A stretch of DNA of 64,000 nucleotides from DATJGR01 sp963787045 (GCA_963787045.1 CAWBBR010000017.1:186001-250000), one strand, 5' to 3'; shown: positions 43,057 to 52,252, numbered from the stretch's first letter. Numbers and translations are program-made. The notes: a model not told the origin generated them from the letters alone.

Positions 43057-44226
43057 ATGTCGCAACCGCTCCCTGCTTTCGATTTCGGTCTCGGTGAAAC
43101 CATCGAGATGCTGCGCGAGTCGACGTGGGCTTTTGCGCAGAAGGAAGTCGCGCCGCTCGCAGCCGAAATCGATCGCACGAATGTCTTTCCGCGCGCGTTG
43201 TGGCCGAAGCTGGGCGAGTTGGGCTTGCTGGGCATCACGGTGGAACCGGAATACGGCGGCGTGGCGATGGGGTACCTCGCGCACTGCGTCGCGATGGAAG
43301 AACTGAGCCGCGCATCGGCTGCGGTCGGTCTGTCCTACGGCGCGCATTCGAATCTGTGTGTGAATCAGCTGCGGCGGTTCGGCACCGCGGAGCAGAAACA
43401 GACCTATCTGCCGCGGCTGGTGTCGGGCGAGCACCTCGGCGCGCTCGCGATGAGCGAACCGAACGCCGGGTCCGACGTGGTCGGCATGAAGCTGCGCGCG
43501 GTCGATCGCGGCGACTACTTCGTGTTGAACGGCACCAAGATGTGGATTACCAACGGACCCGGCGCCGACGTGCTCGTGGTTTATGCGACGGTCGATCCCG
43601 CATTGGGGCCGAAGGGCATCACGGCGTTTCTCATCGAAAAAGCGTTCAAGGGTTTTTCGACGGCGTCGAAGCTCGACAAGCTCGGCATGCGCGGCTCCGA
43701 CACCTGCGAGTTGATCTTCGAAGACTGCGAAGTGCCGAAGACGCAGGTGCTCGGCAAAGTCGGCCAGGGTGTGTCGATCCTGATGAGCGGACTCGACTAC
43801 GAACGGGTGGTGCTGGCCGGCGGGCCGCTCGGAATCATGCGTGCGTGTCTCGACGTCGTGATGCCGTACGTCCACGACCGCCGTCAGTTCGGTCAACCGG
43901 TCGGCACGTTCCAGCTGATGCAGGGCAAGATCGCCGACATGTACACGACGATGAATGCGTGTCGCGCGTATGTCTATTCGGTGGCCCGCGCGTGCGACGA
44001 AGGACGCACCAGCCGCTTCGACGCGGCCGGTTGCATCCTCTACGCGGCGGAAAAGGCGACGTGGATGGCGCTCGAAGCGCTGCAGGCACTCGGCGGCAAC
44101 GGCTACATCAACGACTTTCCGACCGGCCGCCTGGTGCGTGACGCGAAGCTGTACGAAATCGGCGCGGGAACCAGCGAAATTCGGCGGATGTTGATCGGGC
44201 GCGAGTTGTTCGACGCCACGTCCTGA
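43057..44226 (+). CDS. liuA: Isovaleryl-CoA dehydrogenase
   Basis: A 389-residue acyl-CoA dehydrogenase. FDFGLGETIEMLRESTWAFAQKEVAPLAAEIDRTN is typical of the IVD branch. GLSYGAHSNLCVNQ and AMSEPNAGSDVVGMKL form the substrate and FAD region. SGLDYERVVLAGGPLG holds the Glu characteristic of IVD, and YEIGAGTSEIRRMLIGRELF closes the protein. It makes 3-methylcrotonyl-CoA, the substrate of the two preceding gene products. The usual hydratase (liuC) and HMG-CoA lyase (liuE) genes are not present here. Confidence 0.9.
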   Translation: MSQPLPAFDFGLGETIEMLRESTWAFAQKEVAPLAAEIDRTNVFPRALWPKLGELGLLGITVEPEYGGVAMGYLAHCVAMEELSRASAAVGLSYGAHSNLCVNQLRRFGTAEQKQTYLPRLVSGEHLGALAMSEPNAGSDVVGMKLRAVDRGDYFVLNGTKMWITNGPGADVLVVYATVDPALGPKGITAFLIEKAFKGFSTASKLDKLGMRGSDTCELIFEDCEVPKTQVLGKVGQGVSILMSGLDYERVVLAGGPLGIMRACLDVVMPYVHDRRQFGQPVGTFQLMQGKIADMYTTMNACRAYVYSVARACDEGRTSRFDAAGCILYAAEKATWMALEALQALGGNGYINDFPTGRLVRDAKLYEIGAGTSEIRRMLIGRELFDATS

Positions 44227-44344
44227 ACGCCGACTTGCGGCCGATGACGGTGCCGTCGGCGACTCGCCGGGGTGCAACGACTTGGCTATAATCCGCGCGC
44301 CTCAACGCCCCCATCCTTTCACAGGTACTCACAGGAACAAGATT

Positions 44345-44770
44345 GTGAAGCAGTTCTTTGCCGTCATCGCGCTGTTCGCCGCGGGGCTTTTCGCCGCGGG
44401 ATTCGCCTTCGCCGACCGCGTTCCCCCAGGCACCAATGACGAGATCAGCGCGCGATTGAAGCCGGCCGGTGAGCTGTGCAAGGCCGGACAGGCATGCGGC
44501 CAGGCGACTGCGGCCGCAGCGGGCGGCGAGGCGCGTAGCGGTGAACAGGTCTACAACCAGTTCTGCTTTGTGTGTCATGCCGCCGGTGTGGGCGGCGCGC
44601 CGAAGAAAGGTCACGCAGACGATTGGGCGCCGCGCTTGGCGAAGGGCAACGATGCGATCTGGAAAAGCGTCACCAGTGGGTTGAACGCGATGCCGCCGAA
44701 AGGCACCTGCATGAATTGCAGCGACGACGAGTTGAAAGGCGCCATCACGTTCATGTCGAAGGCTCAGTAG
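44345..44770 (+). CDS. Cytochrome c5
   Basis: A 141-residue precursor with a signal peptide (FFAVIALFAAGLFAAGFAFA). The haem motif is CFVCH, the axial Met is in LNAMPPKGTCMNC, and the CMNC disulfide pair is the c5 hallmark. The start is a GTG with AGGAA upstream. It may take part in electron flow from the TTQ dehydrogenase, but the 118-bp gap before it suggests its own promoter. Its 3' end overlaps the convergent comM gene. Confidence 0.9.
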   Translation: MKQFFAVIALFAAGLFAAGFAFADRVPPGTNDEISARLKPAGELCKAGQACGQATAAAAGGEARSGEQVYNQFCFVCHAAGVGGAPKKGHADDWAPRLAKGNDAIWKSVTSGLNAMPPKGTCMNCSDDELKGAITFMSKAQ

Positions 44771-46278
44771 TCGGCCGCGACGTCGCGGAAAGCCAACGCT
44801 TCGGTAACGTGGGTCGGCGCGATGCGGGTCGCGCCAACCAGATCCGCTAAGGTGCGCCCGACCTTGAGCACGCGATGAACGCCGCGCGCCGATAACCCCA
44901 ACCGTTCCATCGCTCGCTCGATCAGCCGCCTGCATGCGGTGTCGAGTTCGCAGTACGAGTCTACTTCCGGTGCCGTCAGCGTCGAATTGAGCTTCCCTGC
45001 TCGCGCCAGTTGTATGCGTCGCGCCGCGTCGATCCGCGCGCGGATGTCGTTCGTATCGCTCGGTTTCGACGGCGCGGCGAACAAGACCTCGCTCGCTACC
45101 GCCGGCACCGATACGCGCAGGTCGATGCGATCGAGCACGGGTCCGGACACGCGATTGCGATAGCGGTTCTGCTGCTCGGGCGTGCAGACACAGTCCGCCG
45201 CCGTACACGCGCGACCGGCCGGACACGGATTCATCGCGGCGACCAGCTGAAACCGGGCCGGGTAACACACCCGCACGTGCGCGCGGGACAACTCGATTGC
45301 GCCCGATTCCAGCGGTTGCCGCAGCGATTCGAGCACGCGCCGGTCGAATTCCGGCAACTCGTCGAGGAACAGCACGCCGCGATGCGCGAGCGATATCTCG
45401 CCGGGTTTCGGAATGCGTGCACCGCCGCCGACCATCGCGGCTGCAGAAGCGGTGTGGTGCGGCGCGCGCAAGGGTCGCGTGCCGTGCAGGAATTGCGGAT
45501 CGAAGCTGCCGCGCGCGGAATGGATGCGCACCACCTCGAGTGCGTCGCGCTCGTCCAGCGGAGGCAACAGGCCGTTCAACCGCTCTGCCAGCATCGTCTT
45601 GCCGGTGCCGGGCGGTCCGATCAGCAGCAGGTGATGAGCACCCGCCGCGGCGATCTCGAGGGCGCGTTTCGCGGCCAGTTGGCCTTTGACGTCGGCGAGT
45701 TCGAGCGGCTTCGACGGCTCATATGCGAGGCACTCGGTCGACGTACCGATGGCGCCATCCGGCGAGTTCAGCAGCGCGCATGCTTCGTCGAGGTGTTGCA
45801 CGGCGCGTACGTCGACGCCTTGTGCCAATGCCGCTTCCTGACGGTTCTGTAGAGGCACGATGATGCCGCGGCCCGCTTGGCCGGCCGCGATGGCCGCGGA
45901 TAGTGCGCCGCGAACCGGACGGATCTCGCCGTACAACCCGAGTTCGCCGACGACTTCGAAGCGATCGAGACGCGACGCGGGCAATTCACCGGTGTGCGCG
46001 AGGATGCCGAGCGCGATGCCGAGATCGAAGCGGCCACCCTCCTTCGGTAAGTCCGCCGGCGCGAGGTTGACGATGATCTTGCCTTTGGGAAACGCGAAGC
46101 GGCTCGCCTGAATCGCGCCTTTCACCCGCTCGCGCGCTTCGCGCACCGCGGTCTCGGGCAACCCCACCATCACGAAACCCGGCAGTCCGCCGGAGAGTTG
46201 CGTCTCGATGACCACTTCCGGTGCATCGATGCCGCGCTCCGCGCGGGAGACCACCGCCACGCGTTCGGCACGCGGCAC
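44764..46278 (-). CDS. comM: ComM/YifB AAA+ helicase-like Mg-chelatase family protein
   Basis: A 504-residue protein. The N-terminal ChlI domain has VETQLSGGLPGFVMVGLPETAVREARERVKGAI. Walker A is LIGPPGTGKTMLAERL and Walker B is GVLFLDELPEFDRRVLESLRQPLE. The C-terminal domain carries the zinc-like CPAGRACTAADCVCTPEQ cluster. ComM drives branch migration during natural transformation in several gammaproteobacteria. It stands next to ubiK as in Pseudomonas. Confidence 0.94.
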   Translation of the reverse strand: MPRAERVAVVSRAERGIDAPEVVIETQLSGGLPGFVMVGLPETAVREARERVKGAIQASRFAFPKGKIIVNLAPADLPKEGGRFDLGIALGILAHTGELPASRLDRFEVVGELGLYGEIRPVRGALSAAIAAGQAGRGIIVPLQNRQEAALAQGVDVRAVQHLDEACALLNSPDGAIGTSTECLAYEPSKPLELADVKGQLAAKRALEIAAAGAHHLLLIGPPGTGKTMLAERLNGLLPPLDERDALEVVRIHSARGSFDPQFLHGTRPLRAPHHTASAAAMVGGGARIPKPGEISLAHRGVLFLDELPEFDRRVLESLRQPLESGAIELSRAHVRVCYPARFQLVAAMNPCPAGRACTAADCVCTPEQQNRYRNRVSGPVLDRIDLRVSVPAVASEVLFAAPSKPSDTNDIRARIDAARRIQLARAGKLNSTLTAPEVDSYCELDTACRRLIERAMERLGLSARGVHRVLKVGRTLADLVGATRIAPTHVTEALAFRDVAADY

Positions 46279-46288
46279 GATGCCGATC

Positions 46289-46570
46289 TCAGTGTGGCGT
46301 GGTGCCGGGTTCCAGCGCGCTGATGCGCGCCTCGAGTCGCGCGACGTCGCGCATCAGCCGTTCGAGCTGTTGGCGTTGGCGGTCGAAGTCTTCGCGCGGC
46401 ACCAGTTCGAGACGTCCGAGGGTGGCTTCGACGATCGGCGCGAGCCGGCTCTGCCAATCCGTCCCAGCGGGTAGAAACGATGCGAGCGCATCCGATAGCC
46501 GTGCGGTGAGCGTCTCGATGGCATCTGACATCGCGTTTGGCGTTGCACTCGAGAAAGGGCGGTCGGCCAT
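46289..46570 (-). CDS. ubiK: UbiK (BMFP) ubiquinone biosynthesis accessory factor
   Basis: A 93-residue coiled-coil protein. A C-terminal helix with VPREDFDRQRQQLERLMRDVARLEARISALE is the membrane-fusogenic BMFP signature. UbiK assists the ubiquinone biosynthetic complex in aerobic cells. An inner ATG 13 codons downstream (MSDAIETLTARL) is a possible alternative start. It lies ten bases upstream of comM and is probably cotranscribed with it. Confidence 0.88.
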   Translation of the reverse strand: MADRPFSSATPNAMSDAIETLTARLSDALASFLPAGTDWQSRLAPIVEATLGRLELVPREDFDRQRQQLERLMRDVARLEARISALEPGTTPH

Positions 46571-46781
46571 GATGTATTCCGTGACGAGCGTGAGATCGCA
46601 TGGTAGCCAGCCTTCTGGAAGCCGGCTAATGGCTGATCTCGCGCGCGCTTGCGAGCGAACTCTTCGGCGTTGCCCCGTTTCGGTGCGAAGCATCGTGACG
46701 CGGGCATTCCGACGCCCCTCGATGGGGCGCCAAGTCGGTGGGTTTCCCGGTTTGTTCATGGAAAACAGCCTGTTGAGGCTG

Positions 46782-46797
46782 TGGCACGAAACCTGCT
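46782..46797 (+). promoter_or_regulatory. Sigma-54 promoter upstream of torF-glnK
   Basis: TGGCACG at 46782-46788, four bases, then CTGCT at 46793-46797 matches the -24/-12 consensus TGGCACG-N4-TTGCW with one mismatch, with the invariant GG and GC correctly spaced. The predicted leader to the torF ATG is about 70 bases. A weak NtrC-like dyad (GCGCCA-AGTC-GGTGGG) lies near 46727-46742. Nitrogen control of glnK by NtrC fits known biology. The rest of the 311-bp gap 46571-46881 holds no gene I can support. Confidence 0.7.
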
Positions 46798-46881
46798 CTC
46801 AAGCCTGCGTTCCTAACCACCGTCCTGCGTTTGCGCAGCGTTGGCGAACGACTCAACAGATTGCATCTTTAGGGGTATCCA

Positions 46882-47602
46882 ATGAACAGAATGATGAGAC
46901 TGCTTTTTGGCGCCGCTCTGATGGGCAGCGCATTGACCGCGGCTGCGGCCGACGTGGCCGGCAACGTGACGCTGGCAACCGACTATCGGTTTCGGGGTAT
47001 TTCTCAGTTGAAAGGCCAATTCTCTCCTGCCATCCAGGGCGGTTTCGACTTTGCAACGGACATCGGGTTCTACATCGGCACGTGGGCGTCCAACGTGAAC
47101 TTCACGGACGGCGCGATCGAGACCGACGTTTACGGCGGCTTCAAGGGAAAGATCAATGACGACCTCGCGTACGACATCGGTGTGCTCTATTACGGTTATC
47201 CGCATGACAACTGCGGCCCCGGCTGTCACCTCAATCTCGCCTTACACCGAAGTTTACGGAAGCCTCACGTTCAGCAATTTCAAGTTTGGCCTGAACTATT
47301 CGGACGACTACTTCGCCGAGAGCGGCAAGTTCTACTACCCGTATGTCGAGTACGCATTCGATCCGATCGAGAACCTCACCCTGAGCTTCCATCTGGCGTA
47401 CAACAAATACGACGAAAACCAGCCCGGACTGAACGGTGAGGACCATTACACGGACTGGAAGATCCAGGCTTCGACGAAGTGGCTCGGCGTGGTTTGGGGC
47501 CTGGCGTATGTCGATACCGACCTGGATGACGATAAGGATTGTTACGGCGACAAGGATCTGTGCGCGGCGACGGCGGTGTTCTCGATTTCGAAGAGCCTTT
47601 AA
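46882..47602 (+). CDS. TorF-family putative porin (TIGR02001)
   Basis: About 240 residues with signal peptide (LFGAALMGSALTAAAA) and alternating amphipathic strands typical of a beta-barrel (NVTLATDYRFRGISQLKGQFSPAIQGGFDF, TFSNFKFGLNYSDDYF, AVFSISKSL with terminal Leu). The frame breaks at the CCCC run 47217-47220. Removing one base gives DNCGPAVTSISPYTEVYGSLTF. This family often sits before glnK and amtB. Here it shares the sigma-54 promoter region and precedes glnK by 92 bases. Confidence 0.85.
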
Positions 47603-47694
47603 TTAGGGGAGAATCGCAGGTGCACGAACTCCCAGACGGCTTCGGCACTCAAAGCGCGCCCGTGCGCCTGCGGATCACCAAGGAGACATAAGTT

Positions 47695-48033
47695 ATGAAA
47701 CTCGTTACTGCAATCATCAAGCCGTTCAAGCTGGACGACGTGCGAGAGGCGCTTTCCGAAATCGGCGTGCACGGTATGACCGTGACCGAAGTCAAAGGGT
47801 TCGGACGTCAGAAGGGTCACACCGAGCTGTATCGAGGTGCGGAATACGTGGTCGACTTCCTGCCCAAGGTGAAAGTCGAAGTGGCCATCGACGACAGCGC
47901 GCTCGACCAATGTCTCGAAGCGATCACGAAGGCGGCCAACACCGGCAAGGTCGGCGACGGCAAGATCTTCGTCGCGACGCTGGACGAGGTGGTCCGCATT
48001 CGCACCGGCGAAACGGGTCCCGAAGCGGTCTGA
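47695..48033 (+). CDS. glnK: Nitrogen regulatory P-II protein GlnK
   Basis: A 112-residue P-II protein that opens with KLVTAIIKPFKLDDVREAL. The T-loop RGAEYVVDFLPK contains the uridylylation site Tyr51, and TGKVGDGKIFVATLDEVVRIRTGE is the P-II C-terminal signature. It binds ATP/ADP and 2-oxoglutarate and normally gates the ammonium channel AmtB, whose gene is missing from the expected next position. A strong ribosome site (AAGGAGA) and a downstream terminator frame the gene. Confidence 0.95.
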   Translation: MKLVTAIIKPFKLDDVREALSEIGVHGMTVTEVKGFGRQKGHTELYRGAEYVVDFLPKVKVEVAIDDSALDQCLEAITKAANTGKVGDGKIFVATLDEVVRIRTGETGPEAV

Positions 48034-48050
48034 GTTTTTCCTTTTGAGCG

Positions 48051-48076
48051 AGGGCGCCGTTCGGCGCCCTTTTTTC
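48051..48076 (+). terminator. Rho-independent terminator of glnK
   Basis: A stem GGGCGCC/GGCGCCC around GTTC is followed by six T residues, 18 bases past the glnK stop codon. Confidence 0.9.
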
Positions 48077-48153
48077 GTTCTTGCGCTGCAGCGAATCTTG
48101 TCTATAAATACGGTCACTGTGGGGTTGGCCCGTGATGGGCTGCGAGGTGCGGA

Positions 48154-48486
48154 ATGAGTGACGAAGACAACGACGCGGACTTCCAGGAAGAAGAGGAAGA
48201 ACTCACCGACGCCGACGACGCGGACGAAGTGGTCGCCGATGCGGACGCGGAAGAAGACGTTGAAGTGGAAGACGAAGAGGCGGTAGCCGCGCCGGTCGGT
48301 CGCGCGCGCAAAGTCGAGCAAGTCGAGGTTCATTCCACCGCGGCACGCGCTGCATTGCGCGACACGATTGCCGCAGACGTCGAAGCGTTCCTGAAGCGCG
48401 GCGGCTCGATCGAGAAGGTTGCCGACGATCAGCGCGCAGACCCGCCGAAGAAGCCCGAGAGCAACTACGGCCGCGGTTCCATCTGA
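48154..48486 (+). CDS. sutA: SutA-like RNA polymerase-binding regulator
   Basis: A 110-residue protein with an extremely acidic N-terminal half (DEDNDADFQEEEEELTDADDADE) and a conserved basic C-terminus, AFLKRGGSIEKV then RADPPKKPESNYGRGSI. This matches the Pseudomonas aeruginosa SutA layout and its VADPPKKPDSKYG-type end from memory. SutA binds RNA polymerase and supports slow-growth transcription. In Pseudomonas it lies by glnK-amtB, and here it follows glnK directly. Confidence 0.8.
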   Translation: MSDEDNDADFQEEEEELTDADDADEVVADADAEEDVEVEDEEAVAAPVGRARKVEQVEVHSTAARAALRDTIAADVEAFLKRGGSIEKVADDQRADPPKKPESNYGRGSI

Positions 48487-48559
48487 GCTGACCTGAATTC
48501 GAACGGCGTATCGGCGTCATTGCGTTAGAATGGCGCCCCTCATTCGGGCTGTTTCCAAG

Positions 48560-49934
48560 ATGCGTTACGTGAGCACGCGAGGGCGCTCCACGCCGCTGCG
48601 CTTCGAAGACGTCGTAATCGCCGGCCTCGCCGACGACGGCGGTCTGTTCCTTCCCGAATCGATTCCCGACGTGCGAGCGGATCTGGATCGTTGGCGCGGG
48701 CTCGGCTTCGTCGATCTGGCCGCGCGCGTTATGGCGCATTTCATCGACGACATCGATCCGGTGGTAATCGCCAAACTGCTGCGGCTCAGCTACGCCGACT
48801 TCGATGCACCCGACATCGTGCCGCTGCGTAAGCTCGACGACACCAACGTACTCGAACTGTTCCACGGACCGACGCTCGCCTTCAAAGACATCGCGCTGCA
48901 GTTTCTCGGCAACGTGTTCAACTACGTCCTCGAAAAGCGCGGCTCGTCGATGAACATCGTCGGCTCGACCAGCGGCGACACCGGCAGCGCGGCAATCGCC
49001 GGCGTGCGCGGCAAGAACGCGATCAGCATTTTCGTTATGTATCCCGAGGGGCGCACGAGCCGCTTGCAGGAACTGCAGATGACGTCGGTGCTCGATCCGA
49101 ACGTGCACTGCATCGCGGTGCAGGGCAGCTTCGATGAATGCCAGGCGATCATGAAAGAGATCTTCAACGATCTGCCGTTCAAGGCGCATCACCGACTCGG
49201 CGCGGTCAATTCGGTCAACTGGGCGCGCCTCATGGCGCAGATCGTGTATTACGTGTACGCAACGCTTGCGCTCGACGATGGCGGACGCAAGCGTGTCTCG
49301 TTCAGCGTGCCGACCGGCAACTTCGGAGACATCTTCGCCGGCTACCTGGCGTTGAAGATGGGATTGCCGATCGATCGGCTGATCTGTGCAACGAACGAGA
49401 ACGACATCCTGTCGGTGTTCTTCAATACCGGGTCGTATCGTCGCGGGCGCGTGCACCAGACGATCAGCCCGTCGATGGACATTCAGGTTGCGAGCAATTT
49501 CGAGCGATTCCTTTATCCTCAGGATGGATCGCGACAGCGCACGCTTGCGCGCCTTCATGGAGTCGTTTGCCGAGAACGGCGAAGCGGCGCTCGACGACGG
49601 AGCGCCGGTCGATCGCCATATCGTCGCCACCGCAGTGGACACGCGCGAGACGATGGAGACGATCGCCGACGTCTACAAACGCAACGGCTACGTCGCCGAC
49701 CCGCACACGGCGGTTGGCATCGCAGCGTCGCGACGCTTCGAAGTCGAAGGTCCGATGGTGTGTCTTGCCACGGCCCATCCCGCCAAATTCCCGGAGTCGG
49801 TCGATAGCGCCATAGGTAAACCGTTGGCGCGCCATCCTCGGCTCGACGTGCTGGAAGGTGCGCCGACGCGGCGCACGGTGCTGCCGGCGCGTGTCGCGGA
49901 AGTGAAAGCGTTCGTAGCGGCGCACGCGCGCTGA
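48560..49934 (+). CDS. thrC: Threonine synthase
   Basis: About 457 residues. The PLP Lys is in FHGPTLAFKDIALQFLGN. SGDTGSAAIAG and the phosphate loop SVPTGNFGDIFAGYLA complete the PLP site. It converts O-phosphohomoserine to threonine. One extra base in CC at 49517-49518 breaks the frame between NFERFLY and LRMDRDSARLRAFME. An essential biosynthetic gene broken only here points to a read error. The start ATG at 48560 (MRYVSTRG) matches the family start. Confidence 0.92.
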
Positions 49935-49945
49935 GCGGTAGTGTT

Positions 49946-50651
49946 TTACGCGCCCTCGATCTCTTCGATCGCGGTCGGAATGTCCTTCAGTCGGTGCACC
50001 ACGCGCGTTGCCGGCGGCGCTTCGGGATTGCGCGCCTCGAAGTTGACCCAGATCGTCGAAATGCCCAGATCGGCGGCACCGCGAATGTCGTCGATCGGGT
50101 TGTCGCCGACGTGGATCATCTGATGTTCCTTGACGTCGGTGTGCAGCAGCGCGGCGCGGAACATTTCCGGAGCCGGCTTCGCAGCGCCGACGTCGGCGGC
50201 CGAAAACGCGAAACGGAAGAACCGGTCGAGCCCGAGGCGCGCGATGTCGGCGTTGCCGTTCGTCAACGCGCCGAGCCGGTGGCGACGCGCCAGCCGTTCC
50301 AGAATTTCCAGCGCATCGTCGTAGAAGCTGACCTTGTGGCGTTCGGCGAGAAACAGCTGGAACGCCTCTGACGGCGAGTCGACGCGATTCGTCCGGGCTC
50401 CGCCCCACGGTAGCGATCGCGTGCTCGAACACCGTTTCGCGGATGCGCGACAGATTGTGCGCGAGCTCGGGTTGCTCGGCGACGATGCGCTGCCGGATTG
50501 CGAGGAAGTCTTCGGTCTTCAGCGTTGCATACAATTCCGGAATGCGCGCGTCGAACCATTGCTTCGTAACGCGCTCGGCATTGCGGATCACCGCGTCTAC
50601 ATCCCACAGCGTGTTGTCGAGATCGAAAGTGACGACGTCGATGCGCGCCAT
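49946..50651 (-). CDS. yigB: HAD-superfamily hydrolase (YigB-like)
   Basis: About 234 residues. HAD motif I is VVTFDLDNTLWDVD (Asp10, Asp12), motif II is GALTNGN, motif III Lys is in VGAAKPAPEMF, and motif IV is HVGDNPIDDIRGA. One extra base in the CCCC run at 50403-50406 breaks the frame after EHAIATVG, which continues GARTNRVDSPSEAFQLFLAERH. E. coli YigB dephosphorylates FMN and related phosphates. The position after xerC matches E. coli and Pseudomonas. Confidence 0.9.
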
Positions 50652-50654
50652 CGT

Positions 50655-51552
50655 TCAGGAACGTTTCGCGCGTGGATGACTCGCGTCGTACACCTTGGCG
50701 AGGTGTTGGAAATCGAGGTGCGTGTAGATCTGCGTCGTCGAGATGTCGGTATGCCCGAGCAGTTCCTGCACCGCGCGCAGGTCGCCGCTCGATTCGAGCA
50801 GGTGACTTGCGAAACTGTGGCGCAGCATGTGCGGGTGCACTGCGTTCGTTCCCGAGTTGTCGCATGCTGAGCAAACGCAGCCGCTGTTGCACGGTTCGTC
50901 TGCCGATGCGGCTGTTGCCGCGGGCGGAGAACACCGGATCGGAAGGGCGAGTCGCGTCGCGTTGCGCGAGATACGCCCGCAAGGCCGCGATGCAATGCGA
51001 GCCGAGCGGCACCTGACGTACCTTGCGGCCCTTGCCGGTGACCGTCACGAAGCCCTCGTCGAGGTCGAGGTGGCTCACGTCCAGCGCAATCAGTTCGGCG
51101 AGGCGCAAGCCGCTGCCGTAGAACAGCTCCACCATCGCGGCGTCGCGAAGATCGAGGTTGCTGGCCGATTCGAAGTTGAGCAGCTGCGCCGTCTGATCGG
51201 TATCGAGCAGCTTCGGCAGTTTGCGGCGCGACTTCGGGGCGCGCACCACGCTGGCAACGTTGCCGGTCGTGATGCCGACGCGCGTGAGGTAATCGAGAAA
51301 CGACCGGATGCACGACAACGCGCGCTGAATGCTGCGAGTGGCGCCGCCGCGCCGATGCAGCGCGCTCAAATGGTCGCGAACGTGCGCGGAGCGAACGGCC
51401 TTCCACTGCCGGATGTCGAGCGACGCCGCGAATGCCGCGAGGTCGCGGCGATACGCTGCAAGCGTATGCACGGAGTATTGCCTTTCGTATTGCAGGTGCT
51501 CGACGTATCGAGCGATGTCGGCAGTGAGGCGCGTCGCGTCAGCGGCCGTCAT
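50655..51552 (-). CDS. xerC: Tyrosine recombinase XerC
   Basis: About 298 residues. The N-terminal SAM-like domain contains YVEHLQYERQYSVHTLAAYRRDLAAF. Catalytic residues visible are Arg in YGSGLRLAELI, Lys in TGKGRKVRQVP, His-x-x-Arg in PHMLRHSFASHLL, His in LLGHTDISTTQ, and Tyr in QIYTHL. One extra base in CCC at 50851-50853 breaks the frame between MRQLG and TNAVHPHMLRH. With XerD it resolves chromosome dimers at dif. It sits in the conserved DUF484-xerC-yigB order and is not part of a mobile element. Confidence 0.93.
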
Positions 51553-52252
51553 CGCCGTGGCCGTCGCGACCGTTCAGCAGCCGCACGAGCACGCGTGACA
51601 GCACGTCGCCGATGTAGCGGATGAACAGCGTGCCCATCTCGGGACTGAAACGCATCGGATCGCGGCTGCCGATCGCGAGCACGCCGATCAGATCGCCGTG
51701 GCGCAGCTGGATCAGTGCGGCGGAACCGTCGATCGCCGCCGCTTCGCCGAACAACGTCTGAAACTCGTCGCTGCGCAGCAGCCCGCACGACAATCCGGTC
51801 GTGTGAGTGAGTTGGATCAGCGGTAGTTCCTGCGCAGAGCCGCAGTACACCAGATGGCGATGCGATTCGAATGCGCTCGGGTGCGACACGAAACAGCGCG
51901 CGTGATCGGCGGCGAAATCGTCGATGAGCGTGTCCGCGAGCACCGCATCGATGGTCGCGAGGTGGTCGCAGTCGAGCATGTTCAACGTGAAGCGCCGGGT
52001 CTTCTCGAACAGCGTGTCGTTGGTGTTCGCCGCGCCGACGAGATGCGTGAGGCGCCGACGCATGTCGATGTTGCGTTCCCGCAGGATCGCGACCTGTCGC
52101 TCCACGAGCGAAATCGCTTCGCCGGAATCGTGCGGCAGGTTCAGGTCGGTGAGTAACAGCGGATGTCGGCCGAAGAAATCGGGATTCTCGCGCAGGTAGC
52201 GCATTACGGTGTCTTCGTCGCGTGGGTCAACGACCGCGGCTTCTGCTTTCAT
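51539..52252 (-). CDS. DUF484 family protein (GAF-like)
   Basis: A 237-residue protein of the DUF484 family. YLRENPDFFGRHPLLLTDLNLPHDSGEAISLVERQVAILRERN is the signature N-terminus, followed by a GAF-like domain ending LIGVLAIGSRDPMRFSPEMGTLFIRYIGDVLSRVL. Its function is unknown. It overlaps dapF by four bases upstream and xerC by 14 bases downstream, so the dapF-DUF484-xerC-HAD genes are translated as one coupled unit. Confidence 0.92.
   Translation of the reverse strand: MKAEAAVVDPRDEDTVMRYLRENPDFFGRHPLLLTDLNLPHDSGEAISLVERQVAILRERNIDMRRRLTHLVGAANTNDTLFEKTRRFTLNMLDCDHLATIDAVLADTLIDDFAADHARCFVSHPSAFESHRHLVYCGSAQELPLIQLTHTTGLSCGLLRSDEFQTLFGEAAAIDGSAALIQLRHGDLIGVLAIGSRDPMRFSPEMGTLFIRYIGDVLSRVLVRLLNGRDGHGDDGR

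Noticed and set aside
41416..44277. 953-codon open frame on the minus strand opposite MCC alpha and isovaleryl-CoA dehydrogenase
   Set aside because: It is a GC-driven shadow of two well-conserved genes. The product is Arg/His rich with no recognisable domain.
46727..46742. NtrC binding dyad GCGCCA-AGTC-GGTGGG as a separate feature
   Set aside because: Too many mismatches to the GCACCA-N4-TGGTGC consensus to list alone. It is mentioned only as weak support for the sigma-54 promoter.
50655..51552. Tyrosine recombinase as a sign of an integrated mobile element
   Set aside because: It lies in the conserved dapF-DUF484-xerC-HAD order, so it is housekeeping XerC. No att repeats, phage or transposase genes were seen.
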